In this document: piece by piece, positions 13,477 to 25,610 of the stretch | How positions within the stretch are numbered: the first letter of the stretch is position 1 | Layout of the letters: each line of letters begins with the position of its first letter | Source: Colletotrichum lupini | Lineage: Eukaryota > Ascomycota > Sordariomycetes > Glomerellales > Glomerellaceae | Assembly: GCF_023278565.1 (NCBI RefSeq) | Contig: NC_064682.1 | Span: 806,001 to 870,000 of the forward strand | Direction: 5' to 3' | Length of the DNA stretch: 64,000 nt | Made by a program: the position numbers and the translations under genes | Notes under the pieces: model-generated | Database searches by the model: none | What the model saw: only the letters and a program-made list of their open reading frames with translations | What the model was told of the DNA's origin: nothing

Positions 13477-14373
13477 AATAATAATATACGTAAGGTTAAA
13501 GTTTTTATAAGTTATTATATATAAGCGCTTAGTATTATTACTTAATTAGCCAATAATAAATACTAAGACCTATTCTAATTAGTACTAAGTAATATATATT
13601 TTTAGCTACTATTCGATCTATTTAAGTAAGGTCTTTTTATTATTTTTAAAATATAGTTTTTAAATAAGGTCGAGGTCGATATATTACTTAGTATTCTTTT
13701 TAAAAAAGATATTATTATAAATATAAATAGGTAAGGTAAGTTAGTTAGCTATATTATTAAAGTATACTAAGTAATTAGCCTAAGTAGTAAAGGGCAAAAA
13801 GCGCTTTATTAATTAGTTAAATAGCGTAATTTCTAAGTCGATAACTAAGAGCTTAGCGCTTTTATTAAAGCTTACGACGCTCTATTAAGACTCGTAAAAA
13901 TAGCGACTTTATTAAAAGCTATTAATATAAAAAAAGACTTAGCCTCTTTAGTTATATTCTCTAACTATTATATTTAATAAAGATAGTATATATTTAAGGA
14001 GTATTAATTATACTACTTATGCGCGATTAATTTAATTAGTTATTACTTAGCTTTTTTTTATACTTTTTTAATAAGGGTAGTTAGTAATTAATTAATTAAA
14101 ATATTATCGTTCTATTTTTAAAGAATAGTTAATTAAGTAACGTTAAGTAGTATTATAAAAGGGATCTTAAAGTAAGTTAGAACGTTATTATATTAACTTA
14201 ATTAACTAAAGACTTAATATAAAGAGAGAAAAAATAGAATAATAAGTAGAAGCTAGTAAGCTAGCCCTTTGGGCCTAGCGGTCTAGCTCGTTATATAACT
14301 ATTAAGAGCTTAGCTTCGTAGCCTAAGGCTGAGCTATAGGGCCTATAGGGCCCTAGTGCTTATTACCGTAATA
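13477..14373 (-). mobile_element. Gypsy A, 5' end (leader/gag part plus 5' LTR)
   Basis: With 9539-9588 this is the 5' end of gypsy A on the minus strand. The 223-bp LTR runs from 14373 down to 14151, followed by leader and gag sequence that matches 3101-3813. It joins at its inner end to 1-3100 if gypsy B and element C are removed. Its outer end abuts interrupted copia-3 sequence at 14374. Confidence 0.8.
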
Positions 14374-17300
14374 TATAATCCTTAAGTTCTTTTTAATTAA
14401 AACCGTTAATAATAGGGTCGTAAAAGTAGTAAAGTTAATAAAATCGAACTTTTTAGTTACCCTTTTAAAATACTAACTATAAGCTAAGTAGATCTTTTTA
14501 TTTAGTTAATTATAAACGACCCTTATTTTAAAATATTATAAAACTAACCCCTAGTTTTTTATTTCGTACTTTTTTTAAAATCCTTTAGTTACTTAACTAG
14601 CCTCGTAAATATAGTTTTTACAATAAAAAACGAGGATATTATTTATATAAAAAAGGACTAGGACCTTTTTAATAGAATTTTAAAATAAGTACGGGTCTTT
14701 ATTTATAAATAAAAAACCTAGACTTTTAAAAATTAATCCTAGCTCCTCGTATTATAATAATAAAGCGTTATGGGCGCTATATAAGGCCCGCTCGAGCTTA
14801 ATATATATTCCTAGCTTATAAAAGCTATGTAGAAACTCGTAAATAATAGGGAGGTTACTTAGTTTTCTAATTATATTTAAAAAGGCGTTTATAATATTAT
14901 ACTAATAAATTTCTAAATCGAACTAAGTAGTAATAATTATAGTTACTCCAAACGTCTTAGTAATTAGCGTTGCTACGTATATCTTTTTTAGGGAGTATTG
15001 TTTTTAAAAGTCCTCTTTAATATAGATTTTCGTTTTATAGTAATTAAAGTAATTATTACTATTAAGTTAATAATTAAATACTTATTTAAAAAGTATTAGT
15101 TTAGAAATAACTAACGCTTTACTAACTATTTTTTAAGTATTTATTTTCTTTAGTTTCTAAATTTTTAATTATACTACTTCTACGAATTAATTTTTTAGAG
15201 GTTCTAGTATTTTAAGAATATCCTTTTACTTCCCTAAAGGGGTAATTAATTAATCCGCATAGATTTAATTAAATTAAACTATAGTTAATAAAACGTACTT
15301 TATTTTATTAATTATAGTATAAACGTAGTAATATAGCGTTTAATACCCCTAAGTTACCTTATTAACTACTTTTTATTAATTAAGTATATACGTATTAAAA
15401 AAGGAGTCTTAATCTCTTTTTACTTAAGTATAAAAAGAGTATTACTCGAGCCGTTCTTATTAACTTAGATCTTAAATAAATACTTTTAGTATTTAGTTTT
15501 TTAACTTTTAGCTTCGTTTAGTATACCCGTCCTTTTCTTAGTTATATATACTAACTATAACGTATATAATAAGCGAGCTGCCTAAATAAGCGAGCTGCCT
15601 ACCCGATCGCGATTATATTATATTTATAACTAAAAAGTAGTACTCGGAAAAGTAATTGAATTAAAACTATTTAGTATCCTCTTTTTTAGATATTTCTTTA
15701 GTAATTTAATATATTTACGTATTATAATTAGTATTTTTATAAATATTATATTATTATTAACATGTCTTAGTCCTTAGCTAATAATTACTACTTTAATACG
15801 TTTCTTTTTTAATTTAGGTTATTACCTCTTTTTATAACTAAAGGTCTTTCTCGTCGGCTATTATAAGACTTCCTCCTTATTTAAAACGTGTTTTCTTAGC
15901 CCTTTTATATTAGCTAAATAAGTTATTCTTTTTTTAAAAGATCTAATACTCCGACTTTAATAAAGTAATTTAATATATAAATCCTCGCGCCCTTTTTAAT
16001 AAATACTTAATAACTTTAATAATTAAAATTAAGGAGCTATTTTAATAACGGGCAATTCGAGTTTTAATAAGTTATAACTATAATAATACTTCTATTAGGT
16101 TATTTAGTATTTAAAAAGTCTAGGCCGGTAGTATTATTAAAAGGGATCTTAGAGGTATTAGAGTATATAACTTTACGTTAAGCTTAAATAGTATACTTTT
16201 TATACTTAAAAATATAAGCCCGGCTCCTCTAAATCCTCCCTAAATATTTCTTTTTATAATTATTTACGTAAATACCCTATAAAATATAGGAAAGAAGTCC
16301 TTTTTTATAATATAAGTATTATCTTATTATATTTTTTTTTTAATTTCTTAGCCGTATACTGTTTTTAAAGGCTTAAAATATTTAATATCTAAGGGCTATA
16401 ATAAATAAGACGAATAAGCTAATATATAAAAAGTAACGATATTATTCTCTTTATAATATAACTTAAAATTTATAAAGTAGTAAATTTTATATTCGTTAAC
16501 AATAAGGAGGTAATATTAACTTTTTATACGTAGTTTTATATACTTTTTAAAATATTTTACCTAATCTAAGCCTCTCTTATTTATTATCTAGCCGTTTTTA
16601 AATATTATAATAACCTAATTATATAGTAGACCGGATTCCGTATACTAAGTAGAGAGGTAATATTTATTTATAATAATAATATATAGCAGGACGCTATAGC
16701 CCGACGACCTAATAGCCTAAATAATTATAACTTATTTATAATTACTAAGCTATATTATTTTCGTATTTAAATACCTTTTTATATTCATAACGACTATTTT
16801 AAATATAATTTAGCTTATTATAAAGCTAGTTTTATTAAAGTTATAGACATCGGACTTTATAATATTATATTTTATAATTATATTTATTATAAAGTAAAAC
16901 TACGCGTTTATTATATCTAGGTCTTTATATTAAGCCCTCTTATAGTCGTATTTATAAAAAAATCGCATTTAGAGCTATAATTAATACTTAATAAAGTTAA
17001 AAACTTAATACTTCTTAACGGGGAGCGCGTTATAGTTAGCGAGTAATTAATTAGCTATATTTTCTATATTATTAATACGGGGAGGAAATAATTAAGAATT
17101 TAGGTTAAGAATATATTTAACTAGTTTCTCTTTTTTAACTATAGTTAATTTCTACGAGTTTAGTATAATATTTTATTATATAGGTATACTTTTTAAACGG
17201 GTACCTAAGGTTTTAAAAAGGACTAAATAGATCTTAGCTATTACTTAAATACTTAGTTTTAGGGTTTTTTTAATCGCTTAAATTACTAAGTTTAACTAAG

Positions 17301-20300
17301 TTTTTTTAGTTTATAATATTATAGTTATATTATAGCGTCGCGTGAGGTAAAAGGTAGAAAATAAAATAGTTATAATTAAGCAAGTAGCTCGCTTATCTAG
17401 GCAGCTCGCTTATTATATACGTTATTAAAATTACTAACTAAGTTATTTATTATTTTTATTTTTTAATATAAGCTCGCTTATTAAAAAGGTTCGTTAAGAT
17501 TTAATTAAGTAAAAAAATCCTCTTTATAAAAGCTCTAAAAAATCTCTATTTTTATTTATATATATATTACGTTCTTAATCCTCTTAATAAAAAGATCGAT
17601 TTCTTTTATAACTTTATTTATAACCTTAATTAGCTAAGTAAGGTTCGTATGTAATTCTAAACTCTTAAAGTCTAGGGTTAGTTTAAAAATAAGTAATTAC
17701 CTATTTTATTTATTTAAAAACGAACTAGGCTTTTTTATAGTTTTATTTACTTTTTATAAAATAAATATAAGTAGTAATAGTTACTTTTTATTATTAATTA
17801 ATATAGCCTTTTTTTTATTTATAATTCTAAGTAATTAGAGCTTAGGTTCGATTATTATAAATAGCTATTAAATCTTATTTATTATAGCCCTTAACTTAGG
17901 TAAACGAATTACGGTTTTAATATTATTTTTTAAATAAAAAGGTATTTTATTAAACGTTATATTTTAAATAATAATAATTTTTAAAAACGAGGGGATTTAG
18001 ATTTTATATAGGTTATAGGTATTTAATATATAACTTACGAAGTACTTAATATATTCCCTCTATTCTATTTTAAAGCGTTTTTTATTAATTCCTTTTTTAT
18101 AATCCTTTTTAAAAAGGTACGTTTTATAACTATATATATACGTCTATTCTTAATAAGAATATAAATTACGAACGAGTTTTAATATATTTATTAATTATTA
18201 CTACTTAAAATAATAAGCGAACTAAACTTCTTTAGTTTAAACTAATAATAGCTAGTTAATACGTTACCTAGGGCTAATATTATATAAATAGGCTATAGCT
18301 AATATAGCTTCTACTTAGAGTTCGTTTAATAAGCTAATTACTAATATTATACTAATCGCTTTATTAATAATTTCTTAGCTAGCTCGTTCCCCTCTTTTAT
18401 TCGGTTTTTTTATATATAAAAGAATAGTTTTTAAGTCTAGTTTTAGCTCTTATACTTATATTTAAAAACGAGTTTTATTATTAATTATAATTACTATACG
18501 TTCTACGTCTTATCGGATTTTATAAATAGCTATATCTTTTTATATATATATTTATTATTTAAAAAAATATAAAACCTTAAATACTATATTATAAGTCTTC
18601 GTAACTTATAAAAAAATAAAAATCTTATTTAAATACTTATTTTTAATTAATATTAATTACTTACTTCGTTTATAAGTTAATAAGTAGTTAAAGAGGTGTT
18701 ATAAAATCTTATAATAGGGTCGGGTTACTTTTTATTTTAAAATACGTCGTAAGATAACTTATTTTATATAAATAGGTATATAATATTAATATTTTAAATA
18801 GCTTAGTCCTTTAATCCTTACTTTCTAAATAACTAAGACGAGCTTTTTAAGTATTATTAATATAAAATATTTAGATTTAAAGTACTAGAGTGAGGTTATA
18901 TTTAATCGGTCGTTCTTTAATTAATATAAGGAACGTAATTACTAAGCGTTACGTATTAAAATTATATTAACGAGTAAAGACTAATTTTTAAATAGAAAAT
19001 AGGATAGATAAGGCTTATATTCTAAAAAGATTAGATTAACTTTTTTTTTAAGCTACTTAATAATAACGTTCTTAAATTTATTACTAAACTAAAGGGTATA
19101 GTTAAAACCTAAATACTAAATACTAGTTTTTTAAAAAAGAGCTTTTAATACGACGTTTATATAGAAGTTTTTAATAAAACCGATATTATAAAAAATAAAG
19201 TATTTTATTTTAAGCCCTTTTGGTTTTATAAAGATATTATATATAATCCTTATTCCTTTAGTAATAATAGGATAAAAAGCCGTTTTAAAATCTATATTCT
19301 TCGAACTATTATTTTATTAAATAAAATCCGGCTCTAAAAGCGATTAGTTATTAATAAGATAAACGGTACTGTAATTATTTATAACTATACTTTTAAAAAA
19401 GAGGTATAAGCTAGTAAAAGGGATAAAAATAATAATAAGATTACTATTCTTATTTCCCTTTATACTTAGCTTAAAAAGTAAACCAATATTAATAATTATA
19501 GTTATAATATTTAAAAAATAGGTTCTTTTAGAGTTTTTTTTATTACTTAGCTTATTAATTTTAGTTATTTTCTTAAAATAACCTCGGTTATTATTACTTT
19601 ATTTAAAAAGGGGTTTTACGTAAATCTAGCCTTTTTAAGCGAGGTTAGTATAGAAATTAGTATACTTTTCTTAGTTTAAATAGGAAATTATTTTTTAAGT
19701 ATCGTCAGCGCCTAGTTAAACGTATTTTAACTTCGTTTTACTTATTAAAATAAGCTCTATGTTTATATAGTTTATTAGTTTTTAATAATAAGCTTTTTTA
19801 TGAGAGTAGTTAGTAAACGAGTTAAGAATTACTTCGTTCTATTTAGGGGAATCTAAACGACTTATTAATATTATAAATATTATAGGGGTTCGTTTATAAC
19901 TCTTATTATATACCGCCTCTTTATATAAAAAGTTATTAAAAATCTTAGCGTAATACCCTATATTAAAAATCGCTTCTCTTTTTTATTTTAATTTAATAAT
20001 CTTAATAAACTCTTAATTAAACTAGTTTAGAGTAAAGTAGCGTATAGTTATATAAAAAAAAGTCTTTAAAACGAGGGTCCCCTAGACTTTAAGTAGCTTA
20101 AACTATATTACTTAATAATAGGCTAAAAGAAAGTTTTTAATTTAGGTTAATAAGCTAACGCTAAAGTTCGCCCTATTTATAACTATATTAAATTCCTTTT
20201 TTATAATTATAAGTAAACTAAAGTCGCTTAGTACGTATTTTTATTTAAAAACCCGGATTATAATATAAAAAAAGTAGTTTAAAAAATTAATAAGCTCCTT

Positions 20301-20700
20301 TTTTACGTTTTTTTAAATTTCTTAAGTAATTATAAAAAAGATTTAGCAATTTATTAATTCGTACGATTTTCTTTTATAAATAAAAGATCGTTTTAAATAC
20401 GGTTTATTAAATAAAAGAGGCGTATTTTTTAATAAAACGTACTTAATTCGCTATTACGGTCTTTAGTTTTATTAGAGCGACTAGTTACTTAATTTAAATA
20501 TTTAGTTACTTAATTTAAGCGTTTTTAATAAAAGGTTTAATTATAGTTTTATTTTCTAACTATTTAGTTTATTATTAAGTAAACTCCTCGAGTTTTTATT
20601 AGTATTTAGTTAAGGCCGTTTTATATATTTAATTTTAAATAGTATTTTATATCTTAATATACTTATTACGACCTAATATATATAATAAGGTTAGGGCCTC
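14374..20700 (-). mobile_element. Copia-3: old Ty1/copia retrotransposon, interrupted
   Basis: Minus-strand translation of 14390-15000 gives a RIP-broken copia reverse transcriptase, with segments resembling DLEIYQYNIINAFLN and KLERALY followed by WQEEL-like residues. Minus-strand 18240-18420 resembles the copia integrase C-terminal part. The element is split by pogo-1 (15563-17419) and truncated at 14373 by gypsy A, so its RNase H and 3' LTR are not in the window. The upstream limit near 20.7 kb is uncertain and no LTR pair was found. It is probably the oldest layer of the nest. Confidence 0.75.
15563..17419 (-). mobile_element. Pogo-1: pogo/Fot1-type DNA transposon, RIP-degraded
   Basis: About 1.86 kb, bounded by inverted repeats at TA sites. 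Left: two tandem copies of an AGCGAGCTGCCT motif (15571-15600). Right: the same motifs inverted (about 17379-17413). Minus-strand translation of about 16560-16180 resembles the last part of a pogo-family DDE transposase, including LPPH, a KED/GLLS-like FF(P)-type stretch and GGFRGAG-like residues after allowing for RIP. Many stops make it dead. Inserted in copia-3. Confidence 0.78.
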
Positions 20701-20829
20701 GCCCCATAGGACCTACGGTAGTTATTATACTATATATATAGAAATACGGATTTAAAGTAACTCTTTTTAGAGTAGAAGAACTATAGATAAATTACGTAAT
20801 TATAATTATATAATAAGATAAGGAGCGGA

Positions 20830-20925
20830 TACCTATAAATAAATAAGACGGACGATCGTAAATAAATAGGATAGATAATTATAAATAAATAAAATAGACG
20901 ACCGTTTAATAAATAGTTAAATAAT
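20830..20925 (+). repeat. Short tandem repeat, about 27-bp unit
   Basis: Three to four imperfect units built on ATAAATAAATAAGACGGACG, with RIP-type changes between units. No coding content. Confidence 0.6.
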
Positions 20926-21574
20926 AATAAATAAGAATATTATAAAGGATATATTTAGGAACGAAACTTATATATAATATAAACTTAAGCTAGGCTTAAG
21001 GATAGACTTTTTATAGCTTTTTTGATAATTAACTTAATATTAAATTTTATAATTACTTTTAGTTATTTTTATTAAGAACCCTTTTTAATAAGATTATAAT
21101 TAATTACCGAAGCCTTACTTATTTTATAATTTATAAATATAGCTTTAGGGAAGTTATTTATAATTACGATACTATTTATTTAGTACTCGTAGCCTTAACT
21201 TTTATCAATATACTTATTATAACTAGCTAGCTATAATAATACTCCTTAATTACAAAAATAAACTTAATAAAAAATAATAGATTTAATAAGGAAATAAGGT
21301 TATTTAAGTTTAGTAAGTTTTAGACGTTTTTTAACCGGGCCTTAACTTATAAAGCGAGGTATTACTTAGGCTAGTCTTGCTAGTAATGAAGCTTTTACTT
21401 AAGAGTATTAGTAATCTTTTTAAAAAATATTAGTTTATTTAAGAATAAAATTAATAAACGTAATAGGGGTTAAATAATATTATAAAAAAGGATATAGTAA
21501 ACCGCAGTCCCTAGGAAGTAACTTTTTAATAGAGGTATAGGGGTCTAAGTTAGAGCTAGGCTTATAACTATCGT

Positions 21575-21680
21575 ATAAAAACGGAACCGTAATTACCGGC
21601 TAGTAATTACGCCTTATTTATTATATGTTATATAAAAATGGAACTATAATTACCGGCTAGTAATTACGCCTTATTTATTA
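21575..21680 (+). repeat. Tandem duplication of a 48-bp palindrome-bearing motif
   Basis: Two direct copies (about 21575-21625 and 21632-21680) of a motif whose core ACCGGCTAGTAATTACG is a RIP version of the near-palindrome GCCGGCCAGCAATTACG. An unmutated copy lies inverted at 56784-56832. It may be a terminal repeat of a small DNA element. Confidence 0.65.
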
Positions 21681-21699
21681 CATACCCCCCTAGATTTAT

Positions 21700-22818
21700 A
21701 GCTTAGCTAGATATCTAGTCTGCTCGCAAACTAGGGACTTATTTACTATTAGCTACTTAGTAAGCGTCTAACGCACTTTTGTACCTAAGAAAACATTTAA
21801 TTAGACGGGATTCGAACCCGCAACCCTTAGTATAGTATTACGTAAGCTGGACTTTCTAGAGTTATATAATAACTAGTAGAGGCAAAGGGCTCATAACTAT
21901 CGTAGAGTTACTATAGGGGCATCGACGTATATAAAGAGAACGGTTATCTATTAGAAATAGAAAATAGGCACGAGGCTCGCTCTAATATAGAGGGTACGAG
22001 CGAAGTGGGCCTCGGTGATTATGTAACCGAGGTCACGTGACGTGCGGTAAGTCCATGGATGGTTGAAGCCATCACGACAGGTGCCAGTGTTGACTGGAGT
22101 AAAGCGTTGCATCAAGGTCGAGTAGATTGGCAGGATATCTAGGCGTAATCTGGCCGGGCAAACATGGAGGTGCCATTGCCCACCCACGATGGATTCACAG
22201 CACGTGGAGCGGAGTATGTCCGCCAAGATTGGCTTATTATTGGTGCACCACACCCTCAACTTTGGCTAGCAGAAAACAAAATTGGATCAGAGCGGTTCGT
22301 CAGACGTCTTTCGAGTGCGTTTGTAACGTGCATATTGGATACAGCCTGTATCTCGTCTTACGTCTCGTTGATGGATGACATGTTTTTGTGGACAAAAGTG
22401 GTAGACGGCAACATAAATCTCCGGCAAAGGCACCTCAAAGTCCCGGAGACCCTTGTTTTTCGGCGCTGCCTCGGTCATTCTTACCCCGGATTTTGAGATC
22501 GGAATCCCTACCCGCCCGGACAGCAACCCCGCACACGAACTTTGGATTCTTTGTGGGTGGGCAGCAATTTATGAACCGACCCCAACGAGAAACCGTGAAG
22601 CATGATTCGATGGTCTGATTTCTCGCCATCCATACTGGAATCGATCGACTGGAACAGGTGTGGGTTTCCCTCTCCGCCGCAGAGACCTAAGAGCCAGGGA
22701 ACTGGCACAACGTCCATCCAGTATATGAACGTCACGATTCCCAGGCTTAGAACAACTGGAGCTGTGCTCATCTCGTTGTCCAAGCGCATATTGGCCTGCC
22801 ATCCATCCAATCGCAATT
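21700..22818. other. Transition from RIP block to genic DNA; no supported gene
   Basis: Composition changes from RIP-type to normal near 21.95-22.0 kb. Several overlapping ORFs of 60-110 codons exist on both strands, but none shows a domain, signal peptide or intron structure. The last several hundred bases presumably hold the promoter of the transporter starting at 22819. I see nothing else. Confidence 0.5.
21805..21885 (-). other. tRNA-like sequence (degenerate tRNA or SINE head)
   Basis: On the minus strand, GCGGG-TTCGAAT-CCCGT forms a good T-arm with a B-box. The upstream D, anticodon and acceptor parts do not fold into a convincing cloverleaf. It is followed by a GGCTCATAAC stretch, also seen next to another tRNA-like block at 59756-59855. 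It is probably not a working tRNA. Confidence 0.45.
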
Positions 22819-24881
22819 ATGGCCATCATCGGGGCCAAAGAACATCATGTCGACCCTCAGTTGTCGCAAATTGCGCAGAATGACAAGACGATCTGGTACA
22901 AGAAGCCGAACCTGCGCCTCCTCTATCTTATTCTCATCCCAACCGGGCTCGGAGTTGAGTGGACCTCAGGCTTCGATTCTTCTATGATGAACAGTCTTCA
23001 AGCTGTTTCGTCTTGGTTCGAATGTGAGAAAGCCTCGCCATAGAACATGTTACCCTCCGCGATAACTCAATACTGATGCATCCGAAACCAGACTTTGGTC
23101 GTCCTAATTCTTCAAGGCTTGGCCTTCTTAGCGCAATCTACTCTCTGGGCGCTCTGATGGCCATCCCATTCGTCCCTTACTTCAGTCAGCGTCTTGGTCG
23201 TCGACGAACTATCCTGATGGTATCATGGATCATGGTTCTGGGTGCTGGGCTCCAAGCTGGGTCCAGGAACGTCGATATGTTCTTAGCCTCGCGATGGGTT
23301 CTGGGTTTTGGTATCCCCTTTGCCATCATCAACGCTTCCTCGCTCATCGGCGAACTTTCCTATGCCAAGGAGCGCCCAATTATGACGAGGTTAGCTGAAA
23401 TCACTTCTTGTTATTATAAGATACGACTTGCTGACTTGTTTACTATGAAGTCTGTTCAACGCTAGCTGGTTTGTTGGTATGAATCAACCCCAACCAAACG
23501 AGAACCCAGGCCGAGAACGTTGCTAATGTGAAATGATGACAGGGGCCATCGTAGCAGCAGGCATCACATTCGGCACTTTCCAAATGAGCACTACCTGGGC
23601 TTGGAGAATTCCTAGTCTACTTCAACTCGTCCCCAGCGGTTGTCAAATTGTCTTTATGCCTTTCTGCCCGGAATCGCCTCGCTGGCTGATATCAAAAGAC
23701 CGTGGCGACGAGGCATTCGCAATTCTCAGCAAGTACCACAGCGAAGGGGAGAACGGCGAAGAGTTTGTCCGTCTCGAGTATGCTCAGATTATATCCACTA
23801 TCCAGCAAGAGAAAGAGGTCGCCAGTAAATTCCTTTGGGCCGATGTCTTCCGCGATGCCGCCATGCGTCGTCGTTTCATGTTGGCTGGCATCATGGGCTT
23901 CTTCACACAGTGGTCTGGCAACGGATTGATTTCTTTCTACATGAAGAAAATCCTCAACCTTGTTGGTATCACGGACAACCACACTGTGCAGAAGTTCATT
24001 TTGGGCAACACGTGCTGGGGTAAGTCGTCTTGTTGCGGGCGAATATCGGTGTTCATGCTAATAGCCCGGTAAGGCTTCATCAACGCCGTACCGATCGCAT
24101 TAATAGCCCCACGTTTTGCGAGAAGAAAAATGTTCCTCACGTGCACGATCGGTACTGCGTGTGTTTACACCGTCTGGACCGTCGCATCGGCCAGGTTCGC
24201 CATCGAGCAATCCCAAAAAGCTGCTATCCCAGTTCTGGTCTTCATTTTCGTTTATTCGCCGTGAGTTGATGGCACTACAATCTCGTCCTTAAAGACAACC
24301 GCTTATTATCTCGTCACAGGTTCTACAATATTGGCTGGAATGCTCTTGCGTAAGAATCCCTTACCCCTTCTTTTCTTCTATCTCATAGGATGAACCCGAA
24401 GATCAGACCGCTAACCCTACGCAGTTACACTTATCTCGTGGAACTTTTCCCATTCAGTCAAAGGTAAGGCTTTGCTGTTCTCTTCAGCCGGGATCTCACA
24501 TCGATTTTGCTATACTCCAGGGAAACTTTTGAGGCTAATATCACATATAGAGCGAAGGGAATTGCCGTAGAACAACTTACCGTCCGCTTTGCCGTTTTCT
24601 TCAACACCTATGTCAACCCGATTGCGCTCGACTCCATCGGCTGGAAATACTACATTGTGTATTGTGTGTGGATCTTGGTGGAGATCTTGACGGTTTACAT
24701 GATCTTCCCCGAGACTCAAGGCCGCACCCTTGAAGAGCTGAGTTTCATGTTCGAGGGCAAAGATGTGCAGGACAAGGTTCAGAAGAATGCTCAGAAGGTG
24801 CTTCAAGTCGAGCTTGAGGATATTCGCGAACGACCGGTCTCACGTGAATCACGGGATGTGCCTGGAAACACAAAGGTGTAA
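22819..24881 (+). CDS. MFS sugar transporter (hexose/lactose permease-like)
   Basis: Predicted 530-aa sugar:proton symporter of the plasma membrane. Eight exons keep one frame: 22819-23023, 23092-23389, 23451-23476, 23543-24019, 24074-24260, 24320-24349, 24425-24463 and 24551-24881. All introns are 54-87 bp with GT-AG ends, and the first has a CTGAT branch-like site. Sugar-transporter hallmarks are present: GLGVEWTSGFDSSMMNSLQ in the first helix region, SQRLGRRRTI in the loop 2-3, PESPRWLIS before the central loop, QWSGNGLISFY, and PETQGRTLEEL after the last helix. Length fits the 500-560 aa norm. Substrate is unknown; similarity of layout is to fungal lactose/hexose permeases. It lies about 0.85 kb from the RIP block but shows no RIP-type stops, so it is probably functional. 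The very short exons 3, 6 and 7 are supported by conserved residues across the junctions. Confidence 0.93.
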
Positions 24882-25610
24882 TGGAATTTCTCTGCAAAAA
24901 CTACTTTGTAGAGGATAAGACACCTTAGGTCTCTTACGTTCTCATCAGAATGACGTCGTACGATTGCTTAATATTCGCACGATGTCCCGCAAGCTATGAT
25001 TCGGGAAGTGATCAGCAAGAGAGTCTGACGAAAATATGCGTAGGTATCAGCTCGTATTATCCCAGAATGGGGAGGTTCCCTTCATTATAGATAAGCGGAC
25101 GTGGTTGACACGAAGGCACAAGACTACACCGCCTCTGGAATAGGAGACGAAAATCAGGGACTCCATGGGCTAATCGTTGTAGCTGGCATCAAGCAGATAA
25201 CGCCGTCTACGGATTACACCGCAAAAGATGCTGAGAGAATGCTCGCAGTAAAGTAAACCGGCATATTGTTGAGTGGGACCTCAGTGGCATGACAAGTGAT
25301 CAAGTACAAATCTCGTGGCAGCATTCGCATGATTGCCAGCGTGCCAAACTCATTGCAAATCATGGCCTACTCTCGCGATACAGTACTTCACTTCGAAACA
25401 AGACGGAAGTGTCGGCAAACCTCTACAAATGAGTCTGTATAAGCTGTCTTGTTTAACATCAGATTACCCAAAGAAACATTATGTGGGCTCGTCTACCATG
25501 TCTGGGGCTATATGCTTTCCGGGTCGAATTCTCCTGAACCCGATATCTCTTCGCCACCCATTCTGGTCTTATGGAGTAGATTTGGTGGCTGGGACTACTA
25601 TTGATCTTGC
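24882..25610. other. Intergenic region between convergent genes
   Basis: Holds the 3' flanks of the plus-strand transporter and the minus-strand HET gene. No conserved ORF or RNA gene seen. Confidence 0.5.

Larger units (their letters stand above)
1..21700. repeat. RIP-degraded AT-rich transposon block
   Basis: The whole stretch is AT-rich. CA and TG dinucleotides are almost missing on both strands, while CG remains common. Reading frames of recognisable transposon proteins are broken almost only by TAG and TAA at places where Gln or Trp would be expected. This is the known signature of repeat-induced point mutation (C to T at CpA). No host gene is visible. The block consists of nested LTR retrotransposons and one DNA transposon, listed separately. 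It is probably constitutive heterochromatin, which is inference. Confidence 0.93.

Noticed and set aside
21805..21885. Functional tRNA on the minus strand
   Set aside because: Only the T-arm is convincing; acceptor and anticodon arms do not pair.
21951..22838. Overlapping ORFs of 64-110 codons on both strands
   Set aside because: Mutually overlapping on opposite strands, no domains, no splice support; consistent with chance ORFs in normal-composition DNA.
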